64,000 nt of DNA, taken from Conus ventricosus (lineage: Eukaryota > Mollusca > Gastropoda > Neogastropoda > Conidae). The notes beneath the pieces are model-generated. The model was given only the letters and a program-made list of their open reading frames with translations, was not told the origin of the DNA and made no database searches. The stretch covers positions 24,788,971-24,852,970 of the forward strand of contig CM031616.1 in assembly GCA_018398815.1 (NCBI GenBank), in the 5' to 3' direction. Of this stretch, positions 1 through 11,907 are shown piece after piece. Both the position numbers and the translations under genes were made by a program. The stretch's first letter is position 1. Each line of letters begins with the position of its first letter.

Positions 1-602
1 TTGTGGCCATTTCCAGACATACAGATCTCCCACAACAGCGACATGGAACATCCATCTTAAAGTGTGATGAGATCCGGCATAATTATTTCATTATAACAGT
101 GTCGTGACTAAGCTTTATCAGTTATGGAAATTGTTCATTAAAGCTGATCAATGACAGAAAGCAAATGTGTTTAAGAGATACTGTCAAAATCATGCTTCTT
201 TTTAGCATGTGAAGATTATGTCTTAGTTAAGACAAAAATATTGCATCAATTGAAGACATTTATTATATGCCGAAATGGATGGACTGGATTTATAGCAATG
301 TGACTCCAGTGCACTTTGAAAAGTGTCTACACTAAGGAGACAATGCCAACAGCAACAATGTAAGGCATAAAAGAAACCTATGTTTAATAATATGTCACCA
401 TTATGTTAGTCCATATCATGTAACATGGCTTGAACACACTGGTTATGATCTGAGGGCAAGAATCATCATTATGTGGTGATAATGTAACTTTGATTGTGTG
501 GTCTTTTGCTTATAAGGTGTTCAACACTTTTATTCCCTTACAAAGAACCATTGTAATGGAGAAAACCGCACTCATTATATTCCTGACAGCCATGGTGGAA
601 AA
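1..602. other. Intergenic, nothing recognised
   Basis: AT-rich sequence with no long open frame, no recognisable RNA and no clear repeat boundary. I see nothing to annotate here. Confidence 0.5.
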
Positions 603-1080
603 TTAGAACACTGAAATTTTGTTACGAAGGACAATTTGTATGTTTTGTCCTTGTGTACTTCCATCACAACCAAGCATGTAGATGACCTTTGGAGCATCAA
701 GTGCATTGCTGATGAAGCCATGTTTTGTTTCTGCTTTTCCAGTGTCAAAGATTGAGTACCAATAATGTAGAGGTCTGTTGTGTCCCAGCTTGAAATGGTC
801 TATTCCAACGGTCTCAAGATATGATTTGACGTCAATAACTGAACATGACGTGAAGTTGTATCTTTGTGACTCCAACGCTACAAACTGACAGATATATTTA
901 CCAGGACAGCAGCGTCTGCCAAAACCACAACAGTGAAGTGATTTTACACTGCTGTAAAACGGAGACAATGGCGCGTGGAGGGATACGCCCTTCACTGCGC
1001 TCAGACGAACCTGGGAGCAAAATGCGTCCCAGGACAACATATTTCTTGAGAGGTCCCCCCCAACACCCCTCCCCACCACA
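603..1080 (-). CDS. Hypothetical minus-strand open frame
   Basis: An open frame of about 160 codons ends with a stop near 603. The part that overlaps the plus-strand gene (above about 1081) is probably just its antisense. The remaining stretch has a cysteine-rich patch (CCGFGRRCCPGKYIC) followed by a mixed-composition tail. I do not recognise a family, see no convincing start codon or splice signals, and cannot exclude chance openness. Confidence 0.2.
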
Positions 1081-1860
1081 ATGGAACAACCCCGCTTCGG
1101 CGGGGTGGCTTTACCTCCCCTCTCCACTCCTGGTGGAGAGGGGAAGTCTCCAGAGTCCATCACCGATACAATGGAATCAACCAAATTCCCCAAACCTGAC
1201 ATCGGTCAAGCTTCACCATCTTCTGATGTCAGTGGAACGGATCCAGATGTTCAGAAAGTTATGGAAGTCTTGCGTCAGCTGGGAATTTCACCGCACCTCG
1301 AGCGGCATAAGCTGAAGCATGAACGTCAGCGAGAAAGCAAGGCAAAACCAGTGGACAATGAAGTCTACTGTAAAAATCTACTGGTGAAGGACAAAAAGGG
1401 GCAAACATACCTTATAGTGTGTGGGGAAGATGACAGGGCTGATCTGCATGTTGTGAAGTATCACCTCAATGCACAGGGAAACCTGCATTTTGCCAGCACC
1501 GAGTCCTTGTGGAGCTTGCTCCGCGTCAAACCTGGGGCCGTATCTCCCCTTGCCCTTGTCCACTCTTTAGCAAGTATTCGAGTCCTCATTGACGACTCCT
1601 TGGTGAAGAGGATTGACCAAGACTCCACCAAGCTCTACTTCCACCCTCTGAAAGAGGACCTTCAGGTTGCACTGACTTTTTCACAGCTGGAGAGGTTTCT
1701 CCATCATTGTGATGTCACCTTGGAAAGGCTTCCTTCCCTAACTAGCTACAGTGCAAGAAGGCGTTACAATAATCTGAAAGGTGGCTGCTACTACAAGCAT
1801 AAACCCACCCAAGAACACAAGTTCAAAGAATCCAAAATGGAGAAGGAGATGAAGAGTTGA
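1081..1860 (+). CDS. YbaK/ProX-like (PRORSD1-like) protein, domain 1
   Basis: This is the first of three consecutive domains of the YbaK / prolyl-tRNA deacylase fold, resembling PRORSD1 and bacterial PrdX, which hydrolyse mischarged Ala-tRNA(Pro). The domain covers roughly residues 95-225. It keeps the lysine-bearing strand (NLLVKDKKGQTYLIVC) and the Gly-x-x-x-Pro loop (PGAVSPLAL), so it is the copy most likely to be active. Two starts are possible, ATG 1081 or ATG 1171, both with A at -3. The frame closes at TGA 1858-1860 in a Lys/Glu-rich linker. Domain 2 continues in another frame that is already open across this stop, so one missing base would join them. A short intron is the alternative. 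Family call by eye. Confidence 0.75.
   Translation: MEQPRFGGVALPPLSTPGGEGKSPESITDTMESTKFPKPDIGQASPSSDVSGTDPDVQKVMEVLRQLGISPHLERHKLKHERQRESKAKPVDNEVYCKNLLVKDKKGQTYLIVCGEDDRADLHVVKYHLNAQGNLHFASTESLWSLLRVKPGAVSPLALVHSLASIRVLIDDSLVKRIDQDSTKLYFHPLKEDLQVALTFSQLERFLHHCDVTLERLPSLTSYSARRRYNNLKGGCYYKHKPTQEHKFKESKMEKEMKS
1090..1144. repeat. Two adjacent perfect hairpins
   Basis: Positions 1090-1095 and 1100-1105 form a 6-bp all-GC stem closed by a TTCG loop. Positions 1116-1127 and 1133-1144 form a 12-bp perfect stem with a 5-nt loop. Both lie just inside the 5' end of the YbaK-like reading frame, between its first ATG (1081) and its second in-frame ATG (1171). They could affect translation start choice or be a small inverted-repeat insertion. 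The base pairing is read directly; the function is unknown. Confidence 0.6.
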
Positions 1861-2513
1861 CAGAAAAAACAGGCGCTCTTCAACAGGTGACACAGCATGG
1901 TGAGATGATGGCACAGAAAGAAAACACTTTCACACAGCATTCAGACCTCTTTCAGCAGCTTGGAATCAGTGTGGAGACGGTGCCTGCAAAGGGAGACAAA
2001 AGTTCCTTGAACTTCTCTTCTTTGCCCTGCAAATCAGTGTACCTGAAGGACAAAAGGGCAAACTACTTTCTCTTCATCTGCCATGAAAGTCAAAAGGTCG
2101 ACTTCAGCTCGCTGAAGAAGGTGCTGAAACCGAGAAAAAAGATAGAGCCTCTGGACAGAGAAGAACTGTGGTCTCTGCTCCGTCTCCATGAACATCAAGA
2201 GCACCCATTTGCCCTGGCTCAGCTCAAACAACCCCAGTTCCAGGTTGCCATTTCTGCCAATCTTTATCACAAAGGCAGTGTTGTTCTGATATTCCCTCAT
2301 CCAGCTGACCGTGGTCTTCGTCTGCAGATCACAATGAAGCAACTGGAGACTTTCATGAGCGCCGTTGGCCATCAAGTCATTACAATTCAGATGAAAGGGA
2401 ACATCGAGGAACTGCAAGCCATGTCTTCCTGCTCCTCATCCCCAACAGCATCCACAGGCACCAAGACACCACAGCCTTTCCATGCACACAGTAATGATTT
2501 TTTCCCCACATGA
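1857..2513 (+). CDS. YbaK/ProX-like protein, domain 2 (shifted frame)
   Basis: Second YbaK-like domain, probably part of the same polypeptide as the segments on either side. It has the strand and lysine motif (SVYLKDKRANYFLFICHE), but the Gly of the Gly-x-x-x-Pro loop is lost (EHQEHPFAL), which suggests a weakened or non-catalytic domain. There is no natural ATG start. The frame is open upstream of 1857 through an acidic linker, which argues for continuation from domain 1 rather than an independent gene. It ends at TGA 2511-2513, just after T6 and C4 runs, and domain 3 is open in another frame across the same place. One extra base there, or an intron using the GTAATG at about 2490, would explain the change. 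Confidence 0.65.
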   Translation: MTEKTGALQQVTQHGEMMAQKENTFTQHSDLFQQLGISVETVPAKGDKSSLNFSSLPCKSVYLKDKRANYFLFICHESQKVDFSSLKKVLKPRKKIEPLDREELWSLLRLHEHQEHPFALAQLKQPQFQVAISANLYHKGSVVLIFPHPADRGLRLQITMKQLETFMSAVGHQVITIQMKGNIEELQAMSSCSSSPTASTGTKTPQPFHAHSNDFFPT

Positions 2514-3342
2514 ACCAGTTGATGAAAGGTATTGTCAGCTCTCCCAAGATCGAGACATTGTTCATGTAGGTACAACAGCAGGACAGTGCAGAAACCTTTT
2601 CTATCACCTAACTGCTCCACTGAGAGAGTGGACCTTGAGATTCATAACCAACTTTGTTCGCCTCTTGAATCAATACCTGCCCAACCAAATTCTGGCAAGG
2701 CTGCGTCAGTCATTATTTTGGAACAGAATGCTGACCCCTGGAAACAACAGCACTGCTGATCAAAATGATCACAGTGAAGAGCATGCAAATGGAGCCCAGT
2801 GCAGAGAAAAACACAAGAAGGCAAAAATAGCCAAACTACAACAGCTCATTAAACAATCAGGTGCAAAAGTTGACCTAGCAGACATCCAACCACAGGCAAG
2901 ATTCCTCAAAGATGATGCAGAGCAATGCAAAACTTATCTCCTTGCAGATGGGGTTGGTCAGCTTTACATTGTGCTCTGCACCGAAGAGGATGATCCCTCA
3001 AAAAGGAATGTTCGACGTCTTCGTACAGCCTTTAGATCCCGCAGTGCCCTGCATCTTGTGAATGATGCCGAGTTGTCACACTATCTCCCTTGGCCAGAAG
3101 AGTCTTCAGTATCCTGGACTCAGGAAGACCTCAATCCTGTGGCCTTGATTGACATGGTCCTCCATAATCTGGGACAAGTCAAAGTTGGAATGACAGGGGC
3201 ACTGTACTCATTCCCTGACACAATGCTCAGGTTTGATTTGTCTTCCTTGGGTGTAACTCTGCAACTGAGCAATGATGACTTGGAGAAAATTTTAAACACA
3301 GGCAGGCTTCCGTGTAGTGTATCTCCCATAATTATCCAGTGA
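2482..3342 (+). CDS. YbaK/ProX-like protein, domain 3 and C-terminus
   Basis: Third YbaK-like domain (about residues 135-275 of this segment). It is preceded by a ~50-residue amphipathic stretch rich in Leu/Phe/Arg (around LREWTLRFITNFVRLLNQYL) that the other two domains lack. The core strand pattern is kept (CKTYLLADGVGQLYIVLCT), but the catalytic-type lysine is replaced (ADG) and the Gly of the Gly-x-x-x-Pro loop is absent (EDLNPVALI). It is therefore probably non-catalytic, perhaps tRNA-binding or structural. The frame ends at TGA 3340-3342. No AATAAA was seen shortly downstream. Confidence 0.65.
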   Translation: MHTVMIFSPHEPVDERYCQLSQDRDIVHVGTTAGQCRNLFYHLTAPLREWTLRFITNFVRLLNQYLPNQILARLRQSLFWNRMLTPGNNSTADQNDHSEEHANGAQCREKHKKAKIAKLQQLIKQSGAKVDLADIQPQARFLKDDAEQCKTYLLADGVGQLYIVLCTEEDDPSKRNVRRLRTAFRSRSALHLVNDAELSHYLPWPEESSVSWTQEDLNPVALIDMVLHNLGQVKVGMTGALYSFPDTMLRFDLSSLGVTLQLSNDDLEKILNTGRLPCSVSPIIIQ

Positions 3343-3467
3343 AAACTCCTTATTGTTTACAGATGGATTGAAAACCAATGACTGCAGGTCGCAGGATCTT
3401 GTTTCAGTAACACGTGACATATTCAAGTTCATGTGCCTTCTTTCTGTTCATTGAGTCCTGCTCTTTT

Positions 3468-3604
3468 CTTCTTCTTCTTCTTCTTCTGCGTACGCAGGGT
3501 GATACTCCTGCGGACACTCCCTGTATAGCCAGGCAGTGGAGTTTTGTGTGTATGACCCTTTTTTATCCCGCCATTAAGGCAGCCATACTCCATCTTCGGG
3601 GAAG
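3468..3604 (-). mobile_element. 5'-truncated SINE fragment with (CTT)n tail
   Basis: A (CTT)n tract followed by about 115 bp that I recognise as a widespread gastropod tRNA-derived SINE body; the tRNA-like head is missing. A perfect 13-bp direct repeat, gtcctgctctttt, brackets it at 3455-3467 and 3605-3617. This is the expected target-site duplication of a retroposed copy inserted in minus orientation. Boundaries are read directly; family membership is from memory. Confidence 0.6.
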
Positions 3605-3618
3605 GTCCTGCTCTTTTG

Positions 3619-4950
3619 ATCCCAAAAAAAAAAAAAGAATTAACAACAGAGACACATGTTCATATTTTCTGCTGTCAAGACAGTTTAAAACATGAGATCT
3701 CTTTTGATGTGATCTGGAGTAAGCAATGCTCTTCTTCAACCTCTGCAGAAAATGACCAATGATTTCACCAGGCACCACACTGAAAGTTCTTTACTGCAGC
3801 AGCAAGTAATGTCAACAAAATTAACTCATATTGCCTAATGGTTGTTTCTGGCACACAAATTCTTATTCTCACCACACACTTTAAATCCAAGTTTTTGTTT
3901 CAACACATGTCTAAGATGTGTCCATTCAATTCATGGATGTACAATTAATTTTCTACCATCTTTTGATAATCCAGTTCTGTTATGATCTCCTTGGGATCTG
4001 GTCTAATGAAGCACTTAAATCATCACATACACATGAATTTACGAAAGCATTCTCTCATTCACTTTCAGAAAATTCAGTAGGCCAGGAGCAGTTGTAAAAT
4101 AATGCACAAAATCATTGAGAAATTCTTCTATTTCCTGCAATGGGGATAAATGTCAGTCTCAGCAGCTTTCCAACTGACCATGATCTCCCTTCACCCCCCC
4201 CCCCCCCCCCCCCCCCCCCCCTTTTTAAAACAAAATTTGAATTTCACCACTTGGTAAAACATATCAATGAATATGTCGCAGCATTGTTTGGATTGTCCCA
4301 TTTCATGTCACCACTGGCGTGCACTTCAACTCGCCTCATCCTACAGGACTTGAACATGTGTATTATCAGAGAAAGAAAGCTATTAAATATTAACAACAGT
4401 ATCCTGGAGAGAACTTAACATTTACATTAAAATGGTTTTGTATTACGTATGTGTTTGTGCATACACGTTGGAGTGATATGGGTACAGAGGAGGGGATGTC
4501 AGTTCATGTCCAATCAGAATGGAATATTGCAGATTATTTCACTTCATGTCACTGGAAATGATCAGAGTTCCTGCAAGCAATTGCATACACACACACACAC
4601 ACACGGCAAAATGAATTTGTATGCAAAATGTGCTCATGAAATAAAGAGACATAAATATGAACAGTTCATATTTAAAACAAACTGTGCTGCCTCATCAACG
4701 TTTCAGCACACAGAAAAGATGGGCAGTAAGAGGAAAGACAGAAAGGTCAAAGACAGAGAAACAAAGCTACAATTTGGATGATCTGACTGCTTTTGTTTTA
4801 AGAACTGATCTCTTTTTCTTATCACTGTTGTCACTGTCATACTTTGATATGTTGCAAAGGAACTTTAATGTTTACCACTTTTCTCCCCATTATCTCAATC
4901 TATACTTTACTGAATGATTTTTCTGTTTTGTGTGTGTGTGTGTGCATGTG

Positions 4951-5003
<53 letters not shown>

Positions 5004-5676
5004 CCTGTCACACTACGTAACAGAGATACAAGTAGATAAATTTCACTGTCAGATAGTGATATAAAGTTGGCTTATGTTAAAAAAAGAAAAAATCATACAT
5101 ATATATTTAGTTCACAAGCTTTACACATGAGACTGAATTTTTAAAGTTCTTCCGTGTCGTTTTATTTCTAATGTTTTTCTGTTGTGCACAAATATTTGTA
5201 AACATTTGAGGGCAAGGTATTCTGTGTATATGACTCGGAGAAAGATAGTGTCGGATGTGCTTAAATGTGCTCTTCACTATTTGACTTACTACAGACTTTG
5301 ACTTTCGCTAGAATTTAGAATTGAGAAGGCAGTTGATTTTCTCTCTTAATTAAAAATAAACATTAACACAATCATGTCTTGAATTTTTTTTTACATGGGC
5401 TGTTAAAAAAGCGTGCGAGAGAGACAGAGTGGGGAAAGAGAAAGAAACAAGACATGAGCGTGCTGACAAACGTATATTTAAAAACATGTTTGTTTAACTG
5501 TAAATGAAGACACAAGTGTTCACAAATCATTAACACATGCTTGCAAGAATATGTAAACCGACAAACTGATCACAATTTTTTTCTTTTTAATTCCAGCATA
5601 AAACACACACACACACACTCCATAATCCTCACACACAAAGCTCTTATAGAAACAAAATGCATGCACTTGCTCTCTC

Positions 5677-5723
<47 letters not shown>

Positions 5724-6188
5724 CATGCACACACACACAAAGATATATGTCTCCTGCATTTAAACAACACTCACACACAGTGAGCTCAAGAACAGGAAGA
5801 ATTTTTCTTACAAGAGAATGTCACCATTTTTCATAATAATACAATACAAAGAGATCAAACACCATCACTTTATCTGCTGCATTTCATTTTTTTCTTTCCA
5901 ACAACCATACACCGGACCCTTAAAAAACACTTTCCACCTTTAAACACCTTGATAAAACTTCACTTGCCCTTTGTCATTCTTGAAAAGCCTAGAAACACTA
6001 CAAAAAAATTAACAAAAAAAACCCCAGTTGTTCTTTAGGTCACTGACTACTGATCATCAAGTGTTATCCAACATGTAAGAAACATGTCCATCGAGTGGTG
6101 GCGACATGTCACTGTTGTTGTCAAAAACAACCCCTCTCCTCTCCACCGTAGAAAATGTTCTCTGATCTGTCGATCTTCGACTTTTCCA
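3619..6188. other. Non-coding; microsatellites, probable polr2l 3' side
   Basis: No coding potential recognised. It holds a C-run at about 4194-4221, short CA tracts at 4581-4604, a GA tract at 4955-4999, and CA tracts at 5602-5618 and 5682-5720. Part of this stretch probably carries the polr2l 3' UTR on the minus strand, but I could not place a polyadenylation site. Confidence 0.4.
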
Positions 6189-7510
<1,322 letters not shown>

Positions 7511-7603
7511 CCTTCAGTGTACTCCCTTGCAACAGGCTGATGTAGGCCTCCCACTTGTTGCCGATCACCTTGCCACAGGTGAAGCATCGCACGGAATAAT
7601 CAT
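7511..7603 (-). CDS. polr2l: POLR2L / RPB10 exon 1, with two 1-base deletions
   Basis: Exon 1 begins at ATG (7603-7601) and carries the first zinc-ligand pair in [17 protein letters not shown]. Compared with the invariant start MIIPVRCF, one base is missing after ATGATTATTCC. A second is missing before the Glu-Tyr-Thr-Glu-Gly end, where CAAGGGAGTAC should have one more base. The exon is 93 nt, whereas the family needs 95. The donor GTATGT is intact. Everything else is highly conserved, so an uncorrected assembly error or a very recent loss is likelier than an old pseudogene. The long C-run about 80 bases away may have harmed local sequence quality. Confidence 0.88.
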
Positions 7604-7683
7604 GGCTGATGTCTGGCAGACCCGCAAAATCTGCACACAAGAAATGTCAGTTAACTTCAGGTAAGTTAATCCCTCCTCCCAAT

Positions 7684-7686
<3 letters not shown>

Positions 7687-7733
<47 letters not shown>
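7687..7733. repeat. Poly-C run of about 46 bases
   Basis: A long uninterrupted C homopolymer just upstream of polr2l exon 1. Its length is probably unreliable in the assembly. The ORFs across it (poly-Pro or poly-Gly) are not genes. Confidence 0.9.
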
Positions 7734-7943
7734 TTCCCAAACAATGAAACGCAAACCAAACGGACAGAAACCTATGCTCACGGAGGCAGTCAGTGATTCA
7801 CACTAGTCTGTTAATATCTGCTAATATCGAACCAGTGATATCTTGAAACACTTCCAATAAATGATGGCTGGAGAGTTAGAAACCTGCGCACAGGGCATCA
7901 CATTTGTCCCCTAAAAATCAGATCTTGAAACACCACTTCTACA

Positions 7944-8006
7944 ATAAGATAAGATAAGATAATGTTGCTTATAGCCCAGCCGACCGCAGAGGGCCACATC
8001 AGGGCT
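7944..8006 (-). repeat. 3' terminus of the LINE, source of the short copies
   Basis: The last ~60 bases of the full-length LINE. On the minus strand it reads agccctgatgtgg through to a repeated TTATC tail. The same block occurs alone at 7089, 34442, 37790 and 54049. This shows the short copies share the LINE 3' end. Confidence 0.85.
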
Positions 8007-8035
8007 GTCACCACGTTAAAATCAACTCACCAGTC

Positions 8036-8040
<5 letters not shown>

Positions 8041-8072
<32 letters not shown>
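8041..8072. repeat. Homopolymer in LINE 3' UTR
   Basis: A run of about 32 A on the plus strand (T on the coding strand) inside the LINE 3' UTR. It is not a retroposon poly(A) tail because it lies internal to the TTATC-repeat terminus. Confidence 0.75.
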
Positions 8073-8073
<1 letters not shown>

Positions 8074-8091
8074 AACCTTTCACACATCTCG

Positions 8092-11000
8092 TTAAATGAC
8101 ATCGTCTACAAACGAACCAGAAACTTTGTTAAAAATCCTTCTTCCGTAAAATCTCAAATAAAGATGAAAAATGTTAATTTCTCTCAAAAACTCAAGGATC
8201 ACGTCAGGCGGGACATCCCTGAACAGGATCTTCATGGACTCCGCTGTAAAATGTTTGTGTCTCACATCGTGCAAGTCCCAACACTCTAAAAGAACATGTT
8301 TCATTGTGAGTGGTGCATGACATGGAATGCACCACGGAGCTTCTTCACTCTTTAAAAGGTAAGAATGGGTAAAATACGAATGGCCGGTGTGCAGCCGGCA
8401 CAGAACCGTTTCCTCTTTACGACCACCCGACGTAGATGGGAGGAAGTCTTTAAGGTTTGGACGGATCTGAAAAGAGTTTGTTATTCGTCTGTGTGTTCCA
8501 ATCCTCCTGCCAGAGGTCTCTCACATAATCGTTAATTTTGGGTTTCACATCTGAGCAGGGGATATAAGTGTTGGACAGTTTCTCTCTTGTGGCGTTCTTG
8601 CTAAACGATCAACCATTTCGTTCCCGCCGATGCCAACATGGCCAGGAACCCAAGCAAGAGTAATGTTGTAACCGTCCGCCTTCAATTGCTAAAAAAGTTC
8701 AAAAAAAAGTAAAAGTTCTGGATGCTGAAGGTTGCGGCCAGCTATGGCCTCCAAAGCTGACAGCGAATCCGACAGAACCAGAAAGTCCCTCCTCGAAGAA
8801 TGGGAGATTATCTTCAAAGCCAGTACTAGAGCAGTAAGTTCAGCAGAATAGACAGAAGCATCTGAATGTATATGTTCCAACAATATCTGAGAAGGAGCCC
8901 CAGGGCAGTAGGCTGCACAGGCCACTCCATCCTCAGACTTGGAACCGTCAGTGAAAACTTTTTGATAGGATGGGAATTTGGAACAGAGCTCGGCATACAA
9001 AGCCTTGTACGCCAGAGAGCTGGTAGACTCCTTACGGAAAGCTGCGAGATCAAAACGAATCTCTGGTGTGAAAAAGGTCCATGGAGGTTGATCCGGAAAC
9101 TTGGAAAAATCGGAAACTACTCCCAGGTCTATACCTGCATTCCGCACGTGAGGCTGCATACGAAGCCCAAACGGCGGAATACATTTCGGGTTTGTTTCAA
9201 ACTTACTTTGGAACGGAGGGTCAAAAACACAGTCATAGCAGGATTCTGGGTTCTGAGAACAGTCGGATGTAATAATTCAAAGACAGTTTCAGCCTGCGGT
9301 TGGACAATGAAGGTTCACCTGCCTCTGCGTACAGGCTGTACACAGGGGTGGTGCGGAACGCTCCAAGACAGAGACGAAGCCCTTGATGGTGGATAGGGTC
9401 CAAGAGTTTGAGGTAAGATGATCTTGCGGAGCCGTACACAGCACAACCGTAGTCCATTTGGAACGGACCAGGGCTCTGTAGAGGTGCAACAAAGTTTTCT
9501 TATCAGGCCCCAGTCGGTGTGTGCTACGACCCGCAGAATATTCAGTGCCTTTTGGCAAGCAGTTTTGAGGTTTTTAATAGGGGCTGAGAAAGTTAAGTTT
9601 TTGGGTCAAAAATGACTCCCAGAAATTTGGCCTCTTTAACAGCTGGAATGGGAGATTTCCTACTTGAAGTTCCGGATCTGGAAAAAACTGACGGAAATTA
9701 TGGAAGTGAATACAAGGGTTTTTTGTAGCAGAAAAGGTGAAACCGTTTTCATCCGCCCACCGATGGATTTTATCTACGCAAAGCTGAGCCTGCGCTGGAC
9801 ACTCGGGTACAGGCTTCCAGTTGCGTAGACAGCAAAATCATCCACAAACAATGAGCAGTCTGAACCCTGCTGAACTGATTGAACAATGTTGTTGATCTTA
9901 ATACTAAAGAGGGCAGGAGATAGTATGCTCCCCTGTGGAACACCAACTCCTGCTCGTGGACATCAGAGAGAGTGGTGCCAACCCGGACCTGAAACTGTCG
10001 TTCTGCCAAAAAATTTTGAATAAAAAGCGGAAGATGACCTCGAAAACCCAGATCGTGGAGATCAGAAGTATCCCCGACTTCCAGGTGGTATCGTAGGCCT
10101 TCTCCAAGTCAAAGAAAATTGCCACTGCATGCTGTCTGTTTAAAAAAGCGTTCCTAAGTGTAGATTTCCAGACGAATCAAATGGTCAACTGTACTACGAT
10201 GTTTGCGGAAACCACACTGTTCTTTCGCCAAAAGGCCATCGGTTTCGAGTTTTCCCCATGAGCCTAGCATTGACCATTTTTTCCATCAATTTACAGACAC
10301 AGCTGGTCAAAGCTATGGGACGGTAGTTAGATGGATTAGAAAGATCTTTTCCAGGTTTGGGGGTGGGAATAATGAGGGCTGTCCGCCAAGAGGGTGGAAA
10401 GCAACCTGTAGTCCACACGTGGTTGTATACCTGTAACAGGATGTTCAGACCTTCTTGCGAAGATGTTTCAATAGTTGATAATGTATGTCATCTATAACCT
10501 GGAGAGGAATCGCTGCAAGAGAGTAAGGCAGATTTCAGCTCGTTTAATGTAAAGGAAGATTGTAGTCTTCCATGTTGTCGGATGAAAAGTTGCAGGGAGA
10601 TTTTTTCTTTTAGGGCTTTTGGGGTTTGACAAAAGTGACTGATTTATTAGAAGAGGGAGAATTCTTTTCAATGGTTGAAGCAAGAGAAATTTGCAACTGC
10701 TTTTTTTCTGTTTAATAAAGAATCCGAAAACTTGAGATGGGTTCACAGTGGACAGGTGTTCTTCCCTTTGATTTTCTTAATGATGTCCCACACTTTTTTC
10801 TTAGAAGTTTTTGATGTCAGCCTGGAGCAGAAGCTTTCCCCGGACCGACGTTTACTGATTTTAAAAGTGTGTCTTGATTTAGCACGGAGTTTCTGATGGC
10901 TCGAGCGTTGGGACCCGAAGGTCGTTGGTATACCTGACGCTGAGCCCGTTTTCTAACGTTGGAAATTTGTTGGCATTCTGAATCGAACCGGTGTTTTGGG

Positions 11001-11838
11001 CATTTGAAGTTTATCGGAAGACACTGGAATACAGGCTTTAGCACATTTGATCAATAGTGTAGTCAGAGATTTGCTGGTCTGGACTCTGAAAAAATCAGTG
11101 TCCTGGAATTCTTTGAAATAGTGGCTGCAAATAGATCCCAGTTTGCTTTTTTATAATTGAGATGTTGAGAGACAGAGACGTGTTCAGTTAATAACAGGTT
11201 GTAGAAGGACAGGGAAATGGTCACTTCCGGTGCAGATCGTCATGGACAGACCACTATAGTCCAGGACCACGGGGGTCACAAACCCACAATCTAAACACGA
11301 AAGTGAACCTGTGGAAAGAGTGGAGGTAAGTTGCAGATCCGTCGTTCAGACAACACAAATCCAAGTCTGAAAGGACATCCTCAATCAGCAGACCTTGGGT
11401 GACGTACCGGCACTACCCAAAGAGGATTGTGACCGTTAAAGTCACCCAACAGCAAAAAAGGTCGAGGAAGTTCTCCTATCAGACTGACAAGGTCCTGACG
11501 ACAAAACCGGGACATGAAGGAGGTAGATAAAGAGAACGATGGTCACAGTCTTGTGGTAGTGGACTCTCGCAGCTACAGCCTGAAGCGAGTAGACAGAGCG
11601 ACAGGACTATACAGCAAATTTTGTGTAGGAGAAGGGCAACACCGCCCGACAGTCCCAACATGGATGGTTGTGCAGTATTGAAAGAATATTAAAGCCAGAA
11701 AGAGTAAAGGTCTTCTGGCTTTGAATTTGAGTTTCCTGAAGAGCCACGACGGAGGGTTTTTAGACTGACACAGAAGCTGCAGCTCTCAAAGTTGGAATTT
11801 AATCCACGGATATTCCAATGTAATATTGTACTATCCAT
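8092..11838 (-). pseudogene. LINE ORF2 remnant: endonuclease-RT-RNase H
   Basis: ORF2 probably starts at ATG 11838-11836, reading MDSTILHWNIRG, the first strand of an AP-like endonuclease. RT blocks follow: NPSNYRPIALTSCVCKLMEK near 10300, FFDLEKAYDTTWK near 10110, and a DDFAVYAT-type active site near 9840. An RNase H domain lies at 8690-9150 (KVFTDGSKSEDGVACA and YSAELTALVLAL). A C-terminal Cys/His knuckle (WCIPC... HVLLEC) ends around 8300-8350. Frameshifts occur throughout, so no continuous protein can be made from this copy as read. Confidence 0.85.
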
Positions 11839-11907
11839 GGTGCAGAGGGCGAAAAGGAGAGAGATCAGGTCATCTCCTCATCGACATCTGCCGCCAATGG
11901 AGTGAAT

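Noticed and set aside
1090..1144. Bacterial-type terminators
   Set aside because: Hairpins lack a downstream T-run and lie at the start of a coding region in a eukaryotic genome.
866..1315. 149-codon plus-strand ORF
   Set aside because: It overlaps the YbaK-like gene in another frame and has low-complexity Pro/Ser composition with no domain; treated as a shadow.
1857..2513. Polycistronic, operon-like overlapping genes (TTGA stop/start overlap)
   Set aside because: The host is an animal, there is no ATG, and the reading is open across the stop in both frames. An indel or intron is far likelier.
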